DNA from: Spirochaetes bacterium GWE1_32_154
GTDB lineage: Bacteria > Spirochaetota > GWE2-31-10
DNA: 64,000 bases
Reading direction: 5' to 3'
Assembly: GCA_001829315.1 (NCBI GenBank)
Contig: MIAY01000039.1
Coordinates: forward strand, 1 to 64,000
In this document: in pieces, positions 61,019 to 64,000 of the stretch
Layout of the letters: every line of letters starts with the position of its first letter
Numbering within the stretch: position 1 is the stretch's first letter
Notes under the pieces: generated by a model
The model's database searches: none
Seen by the model: the letters and a program-made list of their open reading frames with translations, nothing else
Told to the model about the DNA's origin: nothing
Position numbers and translations under genes: made by a program

Positions 61019-64000
61019 ATGATGAAAATGCTTCGTTTTTTTATTATTACAACTTTATTTTATTCTTGCACGGCATTTCATAATCCGTTTCAGGCGGGGA
61101 CTTTTAATGCTTTGCTTTCTGAAACGGATAATCCGATTGCTATTATTGTAAATCCACCCGCGACTTTATCCAATCAGTCTTCTTTTGAAATTTCTATTGC
61201 GGGTGTTGGCGTTACCCATTATAAATATTCGATTAATAGTGCTGAATATTCCGGTTTTTTTTCTGTTTCACAACCGATTGCTCTTTCTTCATTACCGGAT
61301 GGGTCGTATCAGTTACGTGTTGTCGGATGCAATTCTTCATTTAAATGGCAGGGTGAAGATAATGCAACAGAAGTCAGTTGGGTTGTTGATTCCAGCATCG
61401 TTTTCATTGGGTTAATAAATACTCCTCAAAAATTAACAAATAACACTTCTATTAATATTACAGTAAGCGGTCTTGATATAGTCTCATACAAATATAAATT
61501 GGATGAAAGTGCCTGGTCTTCTGAAATACTTGTTGATGTTATTATACAATCTGAGAATATACCTGATGGTAGTCATATAATTTATGTCTGTGGTAAAAGA
61601 AATAACGGTTTGTGGCAAGCTGAAGAAGAAAGTACACAATATCAATGGGTTGTTGATACAGTAGCGCCTGTGGTAACTGTTACTGATAAAATATCTGCTT
61701 CAGGCAGCCCTTCACTGGATGGTACTATAGATGATAGTGATGCTTTGATTACTTTAAAAATAAATAATATTACCTTTAATGCTATAAATGAAGCAAACGG
61801 TTTTTGGAAGCTCGAAAGCGGAGTTATTCAACCGGTACTTTCAACCGGTACGTATCCTATAGAAGTTACTGCTGTTGATAAAGCTTTTAATTCATCAATA
61901 GTAGCAACTGGTGTTTTAAAAATTGATGAAACTCTTGTTTTAGCTGTGTTGGAAAATGCTCCTCAAAAATTTACCGATAGTTCTTCGATTGACATTACCG
62001 TAAGTGGTGTTGGTATTGTTTTTTACAAATATAAATTGGATGGTGGTGTCTGGTCTGCTGAAATTCCGATTTCAACTCATATTATAACTGATAACCTGAC
62101 TGCCGGTGATCATACCATTTCTGTTCTTGGCAAAAAAACCGATGGCGTATGGCAAACTGAAGTGCATAGTACCGTGTATCAGTGGAATATTAATACCACT
62201 CCGATAGTTGCAGTTTTATCAGGTTTACCTGAAACAATTACAAGTACTACCGGATGGGAAATAACGGTTGCCGGAATCGATGTTGCCTATTATAAATATC
62301 AAATTGATGACGGAGTGTATTCTTCTGAATTCACGGTGACAAATAAAATAATTCTATCAAATTTATTAAATAAACAATATACAATAAATGTTATTGGTGC
62401 AAATATTAATCGTATCTGGCAAAAAATAGAAGTACCGACAACCTATTCATGGACTGTTGATTCCGTTTTACCAAAAGCTATTTTGACAAATACCCCTCAG
62501 GAATATACTGATATAAAATTAACAGATATAGCAGTAGGCGGTGTTGATTTGGTTGTATACAAATATAAATTAGATGGCGGTGTCTGGTCTGCTGAAATCC
62601 CGATTGCAACGCATATTATAATTGATAACCTCTCCGATGGAGATCATATCATATCGGTGGCCGGTAAAAAAAGTAACGGATTATGGCAAAAAGATGCTGA
62701 TGCGACAATCTATAACTGGAATATTAATACTGTGCCGGTTATTGCTGTTTTATCCGGTTTCCCGCAGGAGTTTTCAAAGATAAAAACCACTGATATTTCT
62801 GTATCGGGTACAAATGTTGTTTATTATAAATACAAAGTTGATACAGGTGCATACTCTTCAGAGCTTCCTGTTTCTAATAAAATAAGTTTGACAGGGTTAA
62901 CCGATAAAAAGTATACCATATCTGTACTTGGTGCAAATGAAAATCGTATCTGGCAAAAAATTGAAGTACCTACAGTATATTCATGGACTGTTGATACGGC
63001 TGCACCGGTTATTACAGCAAATACTAAAACAACGTCTGTGGTAAGTCCAGACTTGTCCGGTACCGTAAATGATCAATCTGCTACAATCCAATTATTGATT
63101 AATGAGTCTAATTACACCCCGACAAACAATATTTCAGGTGTATGGTTATTGGATGCAGGTTTGATAACAGACTTAACAAATGATGCGTATGATTATACCG
63201 TTTCTGCAACCGATTTAGCGGGTAATACAGGAACCGGATCAGGAACATTAACGATTGACACTACTGTGCCAACGGTAATATTAAGCAATCTTCCGTCATC
63301 GGTTACTAATATTGACAGCATCGCAATTACTGCTGGCGGACCTGATATTGTATCATATAAATATAAAATAAATGATGGAATCTGGAGTGATTTTATACCT
63401 GTTTCAACACCAATTGTGGAGTCATCACTTTCGGATGGTAATTATACCATTTATGCATGCGGAAAGAAAGCTGTCGGAACTGAACAGTTGGAGCAAAATG
63501 CTACATCAAGTACTTGGATTGTAGATACAACTCCTCCGGTTATTACGTTGGTTGGTGAGCCTGTAATCTATTTAAATAAAGGTGATGTTTATACATCACC
63601 GGTTGACGGTGCTACGGTAACTGATACTTCCGGTGAAATAATTTCAGCTGTTAAAAGCGGGGTACCTGATTCAACGATATCAGGGGTTTACCTGGAAACA
63701 TACTCAGCTATTGATTCTGCGGGGAATATAGCGATTCCTGTGTCACGAAAAATTGTAGTGTATAAAGCATTTGATGGTACGACAGTTTTTACAGATGCTG
63801 ATAATAAGATTGAGTCTTCAACTGTTGATAAAACAATATATTTAGATTATGATGATCAGTTTATTTATATCGGGTATATGGGTGAACAAATGAATTTAAA
63901 TAATAGAATATTGTATTTTGCTCTCAATTGTGAGGAAACCGGTACGGTGGGGTCAACTATAATAGATGAAGTTCAATGGTTTGAAGGTCGTCGCGTAAAT
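61019..64000 (+). CDS. Large lipoprotein of repeated Ig-like modules, partial at window end
   Basis: An uninterrupted frame of 994 codons from ATG 61019 to the last base; the C-terminus lies beyond the window. ATGs at 61022 and 61028 are alternative starts, and no clear ribosome site is seen. The signal peptide ends FYSC, a relaxed spirochaete-type lipobox. Seven modules of about 80-85 residues follow, each with a YKYKLDGGVWS-type centre and ending in Y-x-W-x-VD/IN-T. Two other Ig-like units interrupt them (APVVTVTD and APVITANT starts), and a DUF5011/HYR-like unit (GDVYTSPVDGATVTDTSGEI) lies about residues 845-920. Probably a surface-exposed binding or adhesion protein. Confidence 0.8.
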   Translation, partial: MMKMLRFFIITTLFYSCTAFHNPFQAGTFNALLSETDNPIAIIVNPPATLSNQSSFEISIAGVGVTHYKYSINSAEYSGFFSVSQPIALSSLPDGSYQLRVVGCNSSFKWQGEDNATEVSWVVDSSIVFIGLINTPQKLTNNTSINITVSGLDIVSYKYKLDESAWSSEILVDVIIQSENIPDGSHIIYVCGKRNNGLWQAEEESTQYQWVVDTVAPVVTVTDKISASGSPSLDGTIDDSDALITLKINNITFNAINEANGFWKLESGVIQPVLSTGTYPIEVTAVDKAFNSSIVATGVLKIDETLVLAVLENAPQKFTDSSSIDITVSGVGIVFYKYKLDGGVWSAEIPISTHIITDNLTAGDHTISVLGKKTDGVWQTEVHSTVYQWNINTTPIVAVLSGLPETITSTTGWEITVAGIDVAYYKYQIDDGVYSSEFTVTNKIILSNLLNKQYTINVIGANINRIWQKIEVPTTYSWTVDSVLPKAILTNTPQEYTDIKLTDIAVGGVDLVVYKYKLDGGVWSAEIPIATHIIIDNLSDGDHIISVAGKKSNGLWQKDADATIYNWNINTVPVIAVLSGFPQEFSKIKTTDISVSGTNVVYYKYKVDTGAYSSELPVSNKISLTGLTDKKYTISVLGANENRIWQKIEVPTVYSWTVDTAAPVITANTKTTSVVSPDLSGTVNDQSATIQLLINESNYTPTNNISGVWLLDAGLITDLTNDAYDYTVSATDLAGNTGTGSGTLTIDTTVPTVILSNLPSSVTNIDSIAITAGGPDIVSYKYKINDGIWSDFIPVSTPIVESSLSDGNYTIYACGKKAVGTEQLEQNATSSTWIVDTTPPVITLVGEPVIYLNKGDVYTSPVDGATVTDTSGEIISAVKSGVPDSTISGVYLETYSAIDSAGNIAIPVSRKIVVYKAFDGTTVFTDADNKIESSTVDKTIYLDYDDQFIYIGYMGEQMNLNNRILYFALNCEETGTVGSTIIDEVQWFEGRRVN

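Overview
The window reads as chromosome from a low-GC, diderm bacterium, most likely a spirochaete (Treponema-like or a relative). Reasons: Listeria-Bacteroides-repeat/BspA leucine-rich surface proteins, relaxed lipoboxes (for example FYSC), strong AGGAG ribosome binding sites with sigma70-type promoters (which argues against Bacteroidota), ABC-exported O-polysaccharide genes, and a DUF4914 protein. This placement is inference; no rRNA or tRNA gene is present to settle it.

Region 1 (1-6.6 kb) is an accessory, decaying region: a 5'-truncated repeat/LRR surface protein with a 933-bp internal duplication, a relic of an AAA-ATPase/PD-(D/E)XK gene, a frameshifted IS3-type orfA, a YoaP-like acetyltransferase, a small exported protein, and a second AAA-ATPase-like gene that has lost its middle third. 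Region 2 (6.6-11.7 kb) holds a three-gene HipBST-type toxin-antitoxin operon (hipB, separate HipA N-subdomain, kinase) behind three evenly phased operators, a CheB-CheR-PAS fusion, and a broken second copy of hipB beyond it. Region 3 (11.8-31.5 kb) is mixed: two small membrane proteins, an exported TPR / HEXXH / calcineurin-type phosphoesterase, an ABC-2 transporter with a leaderless-looking promoter, DUF2089, purE, DUF4914, beta-carbonic anhydrase, ZupT, a sulfatase-modifying-factor-like lipoprotein, a family-28-type glycosyltransferase, a Tudor/agenet-like exported protein, a methyltransferase and an FG-GAP lipoprotein.

Region 4 (31.5-48.8 kb) is a surface-polysaccharide island. Seven tightly coupled minus-strand genes (38114 down to 31557) look like a complete 'make, load on undecaprenyl phosphate, flip, transfer' pathway for an acylated 4-amino-6-deoxy sugar, built on the same logic as the Arn lipid A pathway: WecE aminotransferase, hexapeptide acyltransferase, ArnC-like GT2, two tiny SMR-type flippase subunits, GT-C transferase, plus a methyltransferase. 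Beyond it lie GT11 fucosyltransferase-like enzymes, a Wzm/Wzt ABC exporter, a TIGR04325 methyltransferase and a paralogous pair of proteins ending in Tyr-Trp.

Region 5 (48.8-64 kb) has a hybrid histidine kinase with response regulator, a Na/Pi cotransporter divergent from a pstSCAB-phoU operon that continues into a GH67-like protein and a diacylglycerol-kinase-family enzyme, and finally a large lipoprotein of repeated Ig-like modules running off the window.

Scattered through the intergenic gaps between 6.5 and 52 kb are 11 clear copies, plus fragments, of one palindromic repeat family in a short (about 50 nt) and a long (about 118-159 nt, three-hairpin) form. It is the most pervasive feature not explained by genes. 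Stretches over 300 bp without an intact gene are 3022-3706 (gene relics), 11216-11811 (repeat and hipB relic), 24282-24652 (long repeat), 28492-29020 (repeat fragment, long repeat, promoter) and 39947-40413 (two long repeats, promoter).
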